Both the position numbers and the translations under genes were made by a program. A DNA stretch of 64,000 bases. Origin: Psychrobacter sp. P11G3 (lineage in GTDB: Bacteria > Pseudomonadota > Gammaproteobacteria > Pseudomonadales > Moraxellaceae). The stretch is taken from the NCBI RefSeq assembly GCF_001435845.1, contig NZ_CM003596.1, forward strand, positions 2,589,298 through 2,653,297. Reading direction: 5' to 3'. The notes beneath the pieces are model-generated. The model had not been told where the DNA came from. It did not search any database and was given only the letters and a program-made list of their open reading frames with translations. Positions 54,981 through 64,000 of the stretch are shown here, piece by piece. Every line of letters starts with the position of its first letter. Position 1 is the stretch's first letter.

Positions 54981-57179
54981 ATGAGTCAAACCCTACCCAA
55001 ACTCAGTCATCACCTCGTCGATGATGCTCAATATAATTTACTACGTTCGGTAGGTTATCTCACTGCTGCTGAGCGCCGTGATATTGTTGATGCTTGTGAG
55101 TTCGGAGATATTGCGCACATTAAAGACAAGCGCAAATCAGGGGAACCTTATATCACGCATCCAATCGCTGTCGCTGAGATACTAGCGGGCTTTCGCTTAG
55201 ATCGAGATACCATCATTGCAGCAATTTTGCATGATACGGTCGAAGACACCGAAGTCAGTGATGAGCAAATCAAGCAGCGTTATGGCGAAATTGTATCAAG
55301 ACTGGTCGATGGTGTGACCAAGCTAAAGTCCTCTTCGCATAACAAGCAGCAGAATAAAGCAGCCACCTTTCATAAAATTCTGACCGCTACCCTCGCTGAC
55401 CCGCGTGTACTCATTATCAAGCTTGCTGACCGTCTACATAATATGTCTACGCTTGATGCGGTACGGCCTGAGAAGCAGCGCACCACAGCTCAAGAAACCT
55501 TAGATTTTTATGTGCCATTTGCCCGATTAATGGGTCTGAATGATATTGCTGACTATATCGAAGTATTGTGTTATCGCAATTTAGACTCCGATATGTACAA
55601 TAAACTGTCTGATAAACTGCTACAGCATGGGCTTGGACGAAACTTTCAAAGAGAGTCCATTCATCGTTATTTGAGTATCGTGCTAAATAACTTGGATCTC
55701 AATGGTCTGGTCAAGGTATTGGACAATCGCGTGGTCATATATCGTCAATTTTTCCGCAATCGCGGTGAGATTAATGCATTACTGCGCCATTATGCGTTTG
55801 AAATCGTCCTCGACAATATCGAAGCCTGCGACAAGCTGGCCTATTACTTAATCAAAAAATATCAGATTGATGATACCCATATTGCGGACAATATTCGTCG
55901 TCCGCTACCAGGTGGTAACCAATCCCTCACCCTCATCTATGAGCGTGACAATGACGTGGTAAAGGTCACTATATTGACTAAGCAAATGCAGAGCGCTGCA
56001 AGACTTGGTGTCATCGGGGCAGAACACGCGTCTGATGTTAGTCAGTCGGTTATCCAAGCGTCATTGCGCAACATGAAAGATTTAGTCGATGAAGATAATC
56101 TGAATGAAAACAGTCCTGATTTCTCAGCAGCAGTCTCTACCATCAATGAGCTGATGGATTATCTGCATTCTAGTAAAATCATTTGCTACAGTCCTCAAGG
56201 GCGTGCTTACGAGCTTCCTCAAGGGGCAACCGCTCTAGATTTTGCCTACGCGGTCGGGCCTATGATTGGTAACGTGGCCGTTGGTGCAAATATCGATGGT
56301 AAAGCTGCAAAGCTCGGCACCGTGGTAAAAAATGGACAGTCCGTTGAGATAGAAGTAAACAGTCACTCAGAACCAAAAGCTGAGTGGTTAGGATTTGTAG
56401 TGACTAACAAAGCCCGTGAAGAGATTTTACGTTGGTTTAAAGATTTATCTGTCGCTGATAAACAACACCATGGCAGGCAAGCCTTAGATCGTGCACTCCG
56501 AACGCATCAGAAAAGTTTTGATGACTTGACAGATGCAGACTGGAAAGACCTGACTGAATGGCGCGGTCTGACAGAAAAAGATGCGTTATTTGAACAAATA
56601 AGCTCAGGTACGCTACTTCCTCAATTAGTCGTGACACGTTTGTTTAGCGACGAACTAAGCGACCTACAGGCAAAAGTACATAGCGATGACATGACCCAAC
56701 CGCAACAGCTAATTGCAAATGCTGCTGGCGTCGAGCTTGATTTTGCTAATTGCTGTCATCCGATATATGGCGACCCTATCGTAGGGCATTTATCACGTCA
56801 TGGTTTGGTCGTCCATCGTCATAAGTGCTTCTCACTGGACGATATCCGAAAAGACAATCCTTATCAGGTGATCCAGTTACGTTGGCGCAATGACAATGCA
56901 GTCAAACAAGGCGACATCGGCGAGCATGACTTAAAAAACAGCGGTAAGATTCGTTTTCCTGCTTATTTAAAGCTCTCTATTGCGCTTAGTGACGAGCAAA
57001 TCAGTGAAGTTATCTATCACTTACGCCAGCTCAACATGGGTGTGGAAACCGTTGATGTTCGCAATACTGACACAATCATTCATATCGTGGTACGTAGTCG
57101 CAACCACTTAGCACAGGGTATCCGTGAACTACGCTCGCTGCTAGGTTTCCCTAACATTATACGGTTATATCAATTATAA
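54981..57179 (+). CDS. spoT: (p)ppGpp hydrolase SpoT with degenerate synthetase domain
   Basis: Long RSH protein of 732 residues controlling the alarmone (p)ppGpp. The HD hydrolase domain is intact: THPIAVAE (His60), HDTVED (84-89) and KLADRLHNMS (Asp150). The following region (about 200-390) occupies the synthetase position but lacks its signatures. In place of 'DYIAxPKxNGYQSLHT' stands HIADNIRRPLPGGNQSLT, so synthesis is unlikely. TGS (about 400-460), a Cys-Cys-His zinc-finger-like region (NCCHPIYGDPIVG) and a C-terminal ACT domain (about 660-732) follow. Acinetobacter SpoT has been described with such a pseudo-synthetase domain, so this is expected in the family. Confidence 0.95.
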   Translation: MSQTLPKLSHHLVDDAQYNLLRSVGYLTAAERRDIVDACEFGDIAHIKDKRKSGEPYITHPIAVAEILAGFRLDRDTIIAAILHDTVEDTEVSDEQIKQRYGEIVSRLVDGVTKLKSSSHNKQQNKAATFHKILTATLADPRVLIIKLADRLHNMSTLDAVRPEKQRTTAQETLDFYVPFARLMGLNDIADYIEVLCYRNLDSDMYNKLSDKLLQHGLGRNFQRESIHRYLSIVLNNLDLNGLVKVLDNRVVIYRQFFRNRGEINALLRHYAFEIVLDNIEACDKLAYYLIKKYQIDDTHIADNIRRPLPGGNQSLTLIYERDNDVVKVTILTKQMQSAARLGVIGAEHASDVSQSVIQASLRNMKDLVDEDNLNENSPDFSAAVSTINELMDYLHSSKIICYSPQGRAYELPQGATALDFAYAVGPMIGNVAVGANIDGKAAKLGTVVKNGQSVEIEVNSHSEPKAEWLGFVVTNKAREEILRWFKDLSVADKQHHGRQALDRALRTHQKSFDDLTDADWKDLTEWRGLTEKDALFEQISSGTLLPQLVVTRLFSDELSDLQAKVHSDDMTQPQQLIANAAGVELDFANCCHPIYGDPIVGHLSRHGLVVHRHKCFSLDDIRKDNPYQVIQLRWRNDNAVKQGDIGEHDLKNSGKIRFPAYLKLSIALSDEQISEVIYHLRQLNMGVETVDVRNTDTIIHIVVRSRNHLAQGIRELRSLLGFPNIIRLYQL

Positions 57180-57284
57180 TAAGCACATTTGCATCACTGC
57201 TATAGTCGTGATGCAAATAGCTAAAATAGAACTGCTATTCTAGTAGCAATGAATCACTCACATAAAATATAAAAGGGACACCCC

Positions 57285-57665
57285 ATGACTCGTCAAACCA
57301 TCCAAACTGATAAAGCACCTGCAGCGGTCGGCACTTATTCACAAGCTGTAAAAGTCGGCAATACTGTCTATATCTCAGGTCAGCTTGGTTTCGATCCTGA
57401 CACGATGGAGCTAAGAGAAGGTTTTAAAGCACAGGCTGAGCAAGTATTTGAAAACATCAAAGCTATCTGTGAAGCCGCTGGTGGTAGTCTAAATGACGTG
57501 GTCAAATTCAATGTATCTTTAACTGACTTGAGTGATTTTGCTGTCTTGAACGAAGTGTTTGTCGCCAATCTAAGCGAGCCATATCCTGCCCGTGCTGCCG
57601 TCCAAGTAGCTGCTCTACCTAAAGGTGGTGTGGTAGAAATTGAGTCTATTCTTTATATCGAATAA
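57285..57665 (+). CDS. ridA: RidA family reactive-intermediate deaminase
   Basis: Hydrolyses reactive 2-aminoacrylate and related imines from amino acid metabolism. The 126 residues contain the family core: TDKAPAAVGTYSQAVKVGN, then YISGQLGFDP, ICEAAGGSLNDVVK, and YPARAAVQVAALPKGGVVEI with the conserved Arg that binds the substrate carboxylate. AAAGGGACACCCC precedes the ATG. Position after spoT is standard in gammaproteobacteria. Confidence 0.95.
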   Translation: MTRQTIQTDKAPAAVGTYSQAVKVGNTVYISGQLGFDPDTMELREGFKAQAEQVFENIKAICEAAGGSLNDVVKFNVSLTDLSDFAVLNEVFVANLSEPYPARAAVQVAALPKGGVVEIESILYIE

Positions 57666-57727
57666 GATGATATTTGATGCTTAGTATTAGGTGCTAATTT
57701 TAGCAACAGCCTATAAGTTATATCACC

Positions 57728-57754
57728 ATAAGCTTAGCATCATGCTAAGCTTAT
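57728..57754. terminator. Palindromic hairpin after ridA
   Basis: ATAAGCTTAGC (57728-57738) pairs perfectly with GCTAAGCTTAT (57744-57754) around a 5-base loop. No T-run follows, so it may be a weak terminator or an mRNA 3' end structure. Confidence 0.5.
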
Positions 57755-57812
57755 TGGTCTCCGTTCTATTATTCTGATCTCATATTCACCTAATAAGACT
57801 GCGAAGCCATTT

Positions 57813-60101
57813 ATGTTGGTACAAGTTGCTCTGCCCGTTCCCCTTTATCGGGTGTTTGACTATAGCTTACCAGCTGATATGCTTGCGTTGCCAGACAGTG
57901 CGATACCGCAAATTGGCAGCCGTGTTGAGGTTCCGTTTGGTCGTCAGACTCTGATTGGCATTGTGATTGCTCATATTTCACAAGACGATAGCAGCGTACC
58001 TGTTAATAAAATTAAACCTATTAATAAATGTCTAGATGCTGAGCCTATTTTGGACTCGGACATGCTCAAGCTTGCCTACTGGCTGTCGCGCTATTACCAT
58101 TATCCACTTGGCGACGTGTTAGCAGTTATCCTGCCAAGCCTTGTCCGTCAAGGCAAACCATTAGACTTGCTGATTACCCATTGGCGAATTTTGCCTCATA
58201 TCACTGATGATGATTTTCGAGCCAATGCTAAAAAACAAAAGCAGCAGTTCGACATGCTAAAGCTACATGGTCAGCACGGCGCAAGTGAAGATGTATTGCT
58301 ACTAGAAGGGATGCAACGAGCATTTCTAAAGACGCTAGAAGATAAAGGGTTAGTCGAGCGCTATATTCAGCCAAAACAAGCACCTACTCCAGTCAGACTG
58401 GCAAAAATGCCACTTGATCTCAACGAGGAGCAGAGACTTGCTGTCGACGCTATTATTGCTGCACACGAATCCGATACTTATACTGGTTTTTTGCTCAACG
58501 GCATTACTGGTAGTGGTAAGACCGAAGTTTATCTGCAAGCGATGCAAGCCGTACTAGAGGCTGGCAAACAAGTCCTTATTTTAGTGCCAGAGATTGGTCT
58601 CACACCGCAAACGCGGGCAAGATTTGCCAGTCGGTTTGCCGCCCATATTGTGCTATTACACTCTGGCATGACTAACACTCATCGCTTACAAGGTTGGCAA
58701 GACTGCCGTACGGGTCATGCACAAATCGTGATCGGTACACGTTCAGCTGTGCTATACCCCTTTGCAGACTTAGGCCTGATTGTCGTTGATGAGGCGCATG
58801 ATGGCTCGTATAAGCAACAAGACACATTGCGTTATCATGCCGCTGATGTCGCTCTCTATCGAGGTTTGCAGTACAAAATCCCAGTGATACTTGGTACTGC
58901 TACACCTTCCCTTGAGCATTTAAAACTGGTCGATGATGGCAAACTGGCAGAATACCAACTGCTTACTCGTCCGGGCAATGCCAAACCTGCAACTATGCAA
59001 CTGATCGATGCTCGCTTGCAAAGCACCCATCAACAAGCACAAGATGACGGTGCGCGCTATGATACAGGGCTGACGGACGCCATGATCGGGGCGATACGGC
59101 AAACGCTAGAAGCTGGTGATCAAGTACTAATATTTTTGAATCGTCGTGGCTATGCGCCTGTTCTCTTATGCGAGGCTTGTGGCTGGCAAGCGGATTGTCC
59201 GCGCTGTGACGCGCACCTGACCGTTCACTATAATAGCCAAGCTCAGCGAAACAGTTATTCAAACAACTCTTATTTGAAATGCCATCATTGCGATTGGCAA
59301 GCCTATATCCCTACCGTATGCCCTGATTGTGGCAGTCAAAACCTAGATGCCAAAGGTATGGGAACGACAAGGCTCAGCGAAAATCTACACGCAATCTTTG
59401 CTAACCCCCAAACTAGCAAAGAGCTCTATCCGATTATTCAGATAGACCGTGATACCACAAGACGCAAAGACAGCTGGGAAAATATTTACGAGCAAATTAA
59501 TAAAGGCAACCCTGCCATATTGGTCGGAACACAGATGGTTGCCAAAGGTCATCACTTCCCCAATGTCACGCTGGTTTGCTTACCCAATGCCGATCGCGGA
59601 TTTTTATCAGCAGACTTTCGCTCACCAGAGCATACCGCACAGCTCATGATTCAGGTGGCAGGCCGTGCTGGTCGAGGTGACAAAGCTGGTCGCGTATTGA
59701 TCCAAACGTTGCAACCTGATAACGAGTTACTATTAAAACTGGTCAAAGACGGCTACTTGTCATTTGCACGCGAGCTACTGCAAGAGCGTCAAATGATGGG
59801 TTTGCCTCCTCATCGACATGCGGCATTGATACGCTGCGAAGGCAAAACATTGGCAGCCACCACTCAAGCGCTCAAAGATGCTATTGCGCATTTGCCGAAT
59901 GCTCATAACCTCGCTGTTCTCGGTCCTATTGATGCGCCCATGAGTAAAAAGAACAGCCGCTACCATACACAGCTTTTGCTACTGGCTAAAGACCGTCGTC
60001 AATTGCACCATGTGTTAGGACAGTGGTGGCAGCCAGTGCTCGCTCTACCAAGCGCTAAGTACCTTAAGCTCACTTTGGATATTGATCCTGTCGGTTGGTA
60101 G
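57813..60101 (+). CDS. priA: Primosomal protein N' (replication restart helicase)
   Basis: DNA helicase that reloads the replisome at stalled forks. The 762 residues have a 3'-DNA-binding N-terminal part (about 1-105). The helicase follows: Walker A GITGSGKTEVY near 230, DEAH in VVDEAHDGSYKQQ near 325, and IILGTATPS-like VILGTATPS. Zinc-binding cysteines lie between about 452 and 510 (CEACGWQADCPRC and CHHCDWQAYIPTVCPDC). GTQMVAKGHHFPNVTLV and VAGRAGRGDKAGRV close the helicase motifs. It is a single gene. Confidence 0.97.
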   Translation: MLVQVALPVPLYRVFDYSLPADMLALPDSAIPQIGSRVEVPFGRQTLIGIVIAHISQDDSSVPVNKIKPINKCLDAEPILDSDMLKLAYWLSRYYHYPLGDVLAVILPSLVRQGKPLDLLITHWRILPHITDDDFRANAKKQKQQFDMLKLHGQHGASEDVLLLEGMQRAFLKTLEDKGLVERYIQPKQAPTPVRLAKMPLDLNEEQRLAVDAIIAAHESDTYTGFLLNGITGSGKTEVYLQAMQAVLEAGKQVLILVPEIGLTPQTRARFASRFAAHIVLLHSGMTNTHRLQGWQDCRTGHAQIVIGTRSAVLYPFADLGLIVVDEAHDGSYKQQDTLRYHAADVALYRGLQYKIPVILGTATPSLEHLKLVDDGKLAEYQLLTRPGNAKPATMQLIDARLQSTHQQAQDDGARYDTGLTDAMIGAIRQTLEAGDQVLIFLNRRGYAPVLLCEACGWQADCPRCDAHLTVHYNSQAQRNSYSNNSYLKCHHCDWQAYIPTVCPDCGSQNLDAKGMGTTRLSENLHAIFANPQTSKELYPIIQIDRDTTRRKDSWENIYEQINKGNPAILVGTQMVAKGHHFPNVTLVCLPNADRGFLSADFRSPEHTAQLMIQVAGRAGRGDKAGRVLIQTLQPDNELLLKLVKDGYLSFARELLQERQMMGLPPHRHAALIRCEGKTLAATTQALKDAIAHLPNAHNLAVLGPIDAPMSKKNSRYHTQLLLLAKDRRQLHHVLGQWWQPVLALPSAKYLKLTLDIDPVGW

Positions 60102-60318
60102 TTCTCACGCAGCTCTCAACAAATGGGCGCATATCTTTCTACTCATCTCCTCATCATGTTTACTTCGTCGTTACAGCTTCTCATGCTTGGCTATGTTAAA
60201 TTTATAACCATCAAATGATATGCGGCAAAGGCTTTACGCCTACTCTACCCATAGCAAACGTCACTTGTCAGTAAGCATCATCTATCGAACGCAACTATCA
60301 GCGAATTTGAGTATTATT

Positions 60319-61512
60319 ATGAATCCAAATAATCCAAACTCTGACGAGCACAATCATAGCCAGCAGCATGATAATACGGATGTGCCTAAGTACGTTCGCG
60401 AAGATGAAGAAAATAACTACACTCAGGAAAACCAAGGCCATCACGATCATGATGAGCATCTAGAACAGACAACTACAGCACGAGATACCAAGGGCTATCA
60501 GCGTACCTTGCTGTTCAGCTTTATTATCATTACTGGTTACATGTTTATCGAAGCCATTGGTGGCTGGCTTACCGGTAGTTTAGCCTTACTGTCCGATGCA
60601 GGACATATGTTAAGCGATGCGATAGCGCTTGGCGCCACTTTGGTCGCATTTAAAATCGGCGAAAAAGCGGCCACTCACCAGAAAACCTTCGGATACAAGC
60701 GTTTTGAGATATTAGTCGCTACGGTAAATGGCGCGACACTTGTCATAATTGCTTTGATGATTTTTTATGAAGCGATCAAACGCTTTAACTCACCGCCAGA
60801 AATTGCGACCCAAGGCATGCTTATCGTAGCCACTATCGGTATGCTGATCAATATTTTGGTCGCTTGGCTAATGCACCGAGGTAGTCAAGGTGGCGAGTCA
60901 CACGGCCATAATCCTAGTCATAGTCATGGTACGGATGATGCCAAGGTCGCAGAGCAGAAACCTAATAATGAAGAACCAGTTAACCTCAATATGCAAAGCG
61001 CTTATTTACATGTATTGAGCGATTTATTAGGGTCAGTAGCTGCAATTGTCGCTGCGCTACTCATGATGGGGTTTGGTTGGGTATGGGCAGATGCAGTGGC
61101 ATCAGTAATCGTTGCCGTACTTATTTTAATCAGCGGCTACCGCGTCGTACGTGATTCTGTGCATATATTGATGGAAGGAACGCCCGCCAATATATCGCTA
61201 GTCGATGTGGAGCAAAAATTACTCGAAGACGCTCAAGTACAAAAAGTACATGACCTACATGTTTGGAGTATTACTAGCGGTCTCAATGCACTCTCTTGTC
61301 ACGTGGTGGTCGATGGTGAGATGAGTATCCATGAGTCAAATATTCTGATTGCCAGTCTCGAGCAAAGACTGCTAGAGCTTGGTATTCACCATGCTACTAT
61401 TCAGGTCGAAAGCTCGTCTCATCCGCAGAATATCTCACATAGCGATGCATTGGTCTGTGATATTTCGGGACAGCTACCTGATGGTGATAGTCATATTGGT
61501 CATAACCATTGA
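60319..61512 (+). CDS. Cation diffusion facilitator, zinc-type (CzcD/ZitB-like)
   Basis: Metal-proton antiporter of 397 residues. Six membrane helices are seen over about 55-285. The metal site residues are in LLSDAGHMLSDAIAL (helix 2, H-x3-D) and SAYLHVLSDLLGSV (helix 5, H-x3-D), the zinc-type pattern. Histidine-rich stretches lie at the N-terminus (QGHHDHDEHLEQ) and in the loop before helix 5 (ESHGHNPSHSHGT). A C-terminal cytoplasmic domain includes VHDLHVWSITSGLNALSCHV. The frame extends 33 codons upstream without family match; the ATG at 60319 is preferred. Likely exports zinc. Confidence 0.92.
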   Translation: MNPNNPNSDEHNHSQQHDNTDVPKYVREDEENNYTQENQGHHDHDEHLEQTTTARDTKGYQRTLLFSFIIITGYMFIEAIGGWLTGSLALLSDAGHMLSDAIALGATLVAFKIGEKAATHQKTFGYKRFEILVATVNGATLVIIALMIFYEAIKRFNSPPEIATQGMLIVATIGMLINILVAWLMHRGSQGGESHGHNPSHSHGTDDAKVAEQKPNNEEPVNLNMQSAYLHVLSDLLGSVAAIVAALLMMGFGWVWADAVASVIVAVLILISGYRVVRDSVHILMEGTPANISLVDVEQKLLEDAQVQKVHDLHVWSITSGLNALSCHVVVDGEMSIHESNILIASLEQRLLELGIHHATIQVESSSHPQNISHSDALVCDISGQLPDGDSHIGHNH

Positions 61513-61819
61513 CGATACATTTTCAGCTCAATGATTGAATAAAGAGGTCAGCAAGTCGAATTATAACTTAGCAAATACAAGTATAGGCATTTGATACTGG
61601 CTCATACTAAAAGTTACATAGAATTAGAACTAGAATCTAGATCACATTAAAGCAGTCATGATTTGCGACAAACTTTTGCTTTATTCAATTCAAAAAACTC
61701 AAGTCCAAATCGGCTTATGTGGTTATAATAACTATTATAAAGTTTTGTTTAGCACCCCAGTTAATTTTTATAATCATACTTTTTGGTATTTTCACTCTAT
61801 CTATTGATGATACAACACT
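61513..61819. other. Intergenic region after the CDF gene
   Basis: About 307 bases, AT-rich, with no hairpin terminator or promoter that stands out. Confidence 0.4.
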
Positions 61820-62524
61820 ATGTCTAGACGCTCAGCACCCTTTGTCGCCCCAGACTATATCGATGATCCTGCATCAAAAGATGGCAAAAAACACGCCAAA
61901 GTTTTGTTATCAACGCTGCAAGAAGACATTGCAAACTTTCGTAATGAACAGTTTCCACCTGATATTTTGCGCCAAATTCGTGATATGCCTATTTATGAAG
62001 GCAACTTAGCCGAAGTCCAAACCTATCAGCAACGTTGGCAAAATCTGCTTGAGCGTGCAAAGGATTTTTATCCAGCGGCCAATATGCCACCTGATTACTT
62101 GCCACTTCCTGCCAGCCTTGAGATACCGCAATTCATCTATCACGTTCAGCGTCTACATTTAACTAAGACACGCGCTAAAGAATCTAAAAGCTTTGGATCA
62201 GTAGGCGCCCTGACTGATAAATGTGGTCAATATACGGATGATGAAATTAAGCGCATGACAGCGGTGCTAGATAACGACGAGGAAGCGCGACTGGTAGCGC
62301 ATCGTGAATTTATCGATCTGCGTGCTTATGTTTTTTGTCGCGACAGTAAGGGCGAGATGCTAGAGCCTGAGCGAGTACGGTTTTATCGTACTGGTCTGAT
62401 TGTACATGCCCTGCCTGACTTTAAGATTGTCGATAGTCGCCAGACACCGCGTAAACGCCGCAACGATGCTTATAATAATCCGCTTGCAGACAATGGTGTG
62501 TGGAAAATTTATCGCAAAAAATAA
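61820..62524 (+). CDS. Conserved hypothetical protein
   Basis: 234 residues, soluble, slightly basic at the C-terminus. Helical stretches at 20-50 and 65-80, a central part with FIYHVQRLHLTKTRAKESK, and a final strand-rich region (HREFIDLRAYVFCRDSKGE, VRFYRTGLIVHALPDFKIVD). Ends with basic KIYRKK. I do not recognise a family; it may be restricted to Moraxellaceae. No signal peptide. The next gene, a KefC-type antiporter, starts 90 bases later on the same strand, so an operon is possible. Confidence 0.68.
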   Translation: MSRRSAPFVAPDYIDDPASKDGKKHAKVLLSTLQEDIANFRNEQFPPDILRQIRDMPIYEGNLAEVQTYQQRWQNLLERAKDFYPAANMPPDYLPLPASLEIPQFIYHVQRLHLTKTRAKESKSFGSVGALTDKCGQYTDDEIKRMTAVLDNDEEARLVAHREFIDLRAYVFCRDSKGEMLEPERVRFYRTGLIVHALPDFKIVDSRQTPRKRRNDAYNNPLADNGVWKIYRKK

Positions 62525-62614
62525 CAGATATTAGCGCGATATCGTTTTAGCCATACTGATTTTAGTCACGTCCATTTTATATTGTGTATTTTATTCAAAT
62601 TTTAAGGAGCCCAG

Positions 62615-64000
62615 ATGTTTGCTGCCGCCGCCGGCTCACCAAATCTCATGTTGCAAGCCACTATATTTTTGGGAGCAGCATTGCTCTTTGTCCCTCTTGG
62701 TAAACGCTTCGGCATTGCAACAGTTTTAGGCTATCTCATCACTGGACTCATATTAGGCCCAAGTGGCTTGGATGTGGCAGGCGACGCTGAAAGTCTATTG
62801 CACTTTTCAGAGTTTGGCGTGGTCATGCTGCTGTTTATTATCGGGCTTGAGCTCCAGCCTTCGCGGCTCTGGGCATTGCGCCGCTCTATATTTGTATTGG
62901 GCGGTTTGCAGGTCGGTTTGACTGGTACGCTACTGATGTGGCTCCTACATCAGTTTTTCTCCTTACAACTAGATACCGCCTTTATCGTTGGTTTTGGTTT
63001 AGCCCTGTCTTCTACTGCATTTGTACTACAGATACTGACTGAAAAACAGCAGCTTTCGAGCACGCACGGTCGAGAAGCCTTCACTATCTTACTATTCCAA
63101 GATATCGCGGTCATTCCATTGTTAGCAGTCATTCCCTTTTTATCAGGGGTGCGTGAGCAAAGCTACGATTTGATTTATTTTGGTAAGGTATTTGCTGTCT
63201 TTGCTGGTCTGATTTTTGCCAGCCGTTATGTGGTTCGACCCTTCTTTAAATTTGTGGCTTCAAGTGGTGCATCGGAACTACTGACAGCGGTCGCGCTATT
63301 TATCGTGATGGGCGTATCTATCTTGATGGGTCAAATCGGGCTATCAATGGCATTGGGTGCATTTTTGACAGGTGTATTGCTCGCTGATTCCGAATATCGT
63401 CATGAACTAGAGGCCAGTATCGAACCTTTTAAAGGGTTGCTATTAGGTCTGTTCTTTATGTCGGTCGGTATGCTTACCGATGTCAAACTCATTTTGGCAG
63501 AGCCCATCTTTATTATTGGCTGTGCGCTCGCATTGATGTTCATCAAGTTTGCAGTGATTGCAGGTATTGCCAAAGTATCGGGCAATCGCTGGCCGACCAG
63601 TATCAGATTGGGTGTGACCCTAGCCCAAGGTGGTGAGTTTGCCTTTGTCCTATTCAGTGTTGCCACAGCCCAAAACGTCTTACGTCCCGAGCTTGCTAAT
63701 ACTCTTAACCTAGTCGTTACCATCTCGATGGCGCTAACACCTCTGGCATTCTTATTGTTAGAAAAAGTGGGTGAACCGTTATTTGCCAAGAGCAAACCGA
63801 GTCGCGAATACGATACCATTCCCGATCATGAGCATCAGGTCATTATTGCAGGCTTTGGCCGCGTTGGTCAGATTATTGGCCGTGTACTACGCATGCATAA
63901 TATCGAATTTACCGCCATTGAACGCTCTGCAAACCGAGTAGATTTTGTAAGAAAATTCGGTAACCAAGTCTATTATGGCGATCCGAAAAACCCTGAGATT
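62615..64000 (+). CDS. Monovalent cation:proton antiporter-2 (KefB/KefC-type), cut by the window edge
   Basis: Starts at an ATG with AAGGAG six bases upstream and stays open for 462 codons to the right edge. The membrane part has about 12 helices with the CPA2 pattern: TVLGYLITGLILGPSG, FGVVMLLFIIGLELQ, ALSSTAFVLQ and LAQGGEFAFVLF. The cytoplasmic domain begins near residue 405 with VIIAGFGRVGQIIGRVL, a Rossmann TrkA-N/RCK fold. In KefC the homologous channel is gated by glutathione adducts; gor in the same window fits, though it is distant. Whether it is KefB or KefC cannot be told, and the C-terminus is missing. Confidence 0.9.
   Translation, partial: MFAAAAGSPNLMLQATIFLGAALLFVPLGKRFGIATVLGYLITGLILGPSGLDVAGDAESLLHFSEFGVVMLLFIIGLELQPSRLWALRRSIFVLGGLQVGLTGTLLMWLLHQFFSLQLDTAFIVGFGLALSSTAFVLQILTEKQQLSSTHGREAFTILLFQDIAVIPLLAVIPFLSGVREQSYDLIYFGKVFAVFAGLIFASRYVVRPFFKFVASSGASELLTAVALFIVMGVSILMGQIGLSMALGAFLTGVLLADSEYRHELEASIEPFKGLLLGLFFMSVGMLTDVKLILAEPIFIIGCALALMFIKFAVIAGIAKVSGNRWPTSIRLGVTLAQGGEFAFVLFSVATAQNVLRPELANTLNLVVTISMALTPLAFLLLEKVGEPLFAKSKPSREYDTIPDHEHQVIIAGFGRVGQIIGRVLRMHNIEFTAIERSANRVDFVRKFGNQVYYGDPKNPEI

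Noticed and set aside
61719..62009. Alternative frame of 96 residues overlapping the start of the gene at 61820
   Set aside because: It overlaps the longer, better-supported frame, and its C-terminal part is a frame-shift of it.

Overview
The window looks like chromosome of a gammaproteobacterium of the family Moraxellaceae, most likely Psychrobacter. This rests on recognised protein families, on the SpoT whose synthetase half is degenerate (a Moraxellaceae trait), on neighbourhoods such as ssb / YajR-like transporter / uvrA and gmk-rpoZ-spoT-ridA, and on AT-leaning spacers. It is an inference from gene content; no database was searched. Almost everything is housekeeping; the accessory material is small and scattered.

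Layout. 1-251: truncated gspN (type II secretion), followed by an H-NS-like gene and a 1.2 kb AT-rich gene-free stretch holding a 107-bp repeat. 1982-8648: ssb, a DUF3833 lipoprotein, a YajR-like transporter and uvrA. 8750-11085: a two-gene accessory insert, made of a PD-(D/E)XK nuclease and, divergent from it, a protein that reads like a degenerate FtsZ. 11223-17560: DUF503, a split ThrE/YjjP-YjjB exporter, glutathione reductase, a GNAT acetyltransferase and a Rieske-ferredoxin reductase fusion. 17804-26966: truD, a diguanylate cyclase, the RNase AM (PHP) gene, yciB, yciI, mnmC, YjbQ and a lipoprotein. 27117-35854: ubiA with DUF4112, rsmJ, uppP, tsaB, ffh, ypjD and purU. 36066-41732: a giant Ig-repeat lipoprotein. 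42217-53217: rpmB-rpmG, small membrane proteins, rpe, S-formylglutathione hydrolase, a membrane-bound C13 (legumain/caspase-like) peptidase, htpG, an acyl-CoA thioesterase and ispH. 53590-64000: gmk, rpoZ, spoT, ridA, priA, a zinc-type CDF exporter, an unknown protein, and a KefB/C-type antiporter cut by the right edge.

Functional themes. Genome maintenance (ssb, uvrA, priA) and RNA modification or decay (truD, mnmC, rsmJ, tsaB, RNase AM) are well represented. Envelope and isoprenoid biology appears through uppP, ubiA, ispH, yciB and several lipoproteins. Redox and detoxification are covered by gor, the Rieske reductase, fghA and KefC. The stringent response is represented by spoT beside rpoZ and gmk, with intrinsic-terminator-like hairpins both in the gmk leader and between rpoZ and spoT.

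Most unusual items: the divergent nuclease / FtsZ-like pair with inverted repeats in its shared promoter; two 107-bp MITE-like repeats about 42.5 kb apart in opposite orientation; exact-period 15-bp tandem arrays upstream of uvrA and downstream of the RNase AM gene; the giant Ig-repeat lipoprotein with a recurrent helix-like motif; the pseudo-synthetase SpoT; and a hairpin-plus-U-tract in the gmk leader.
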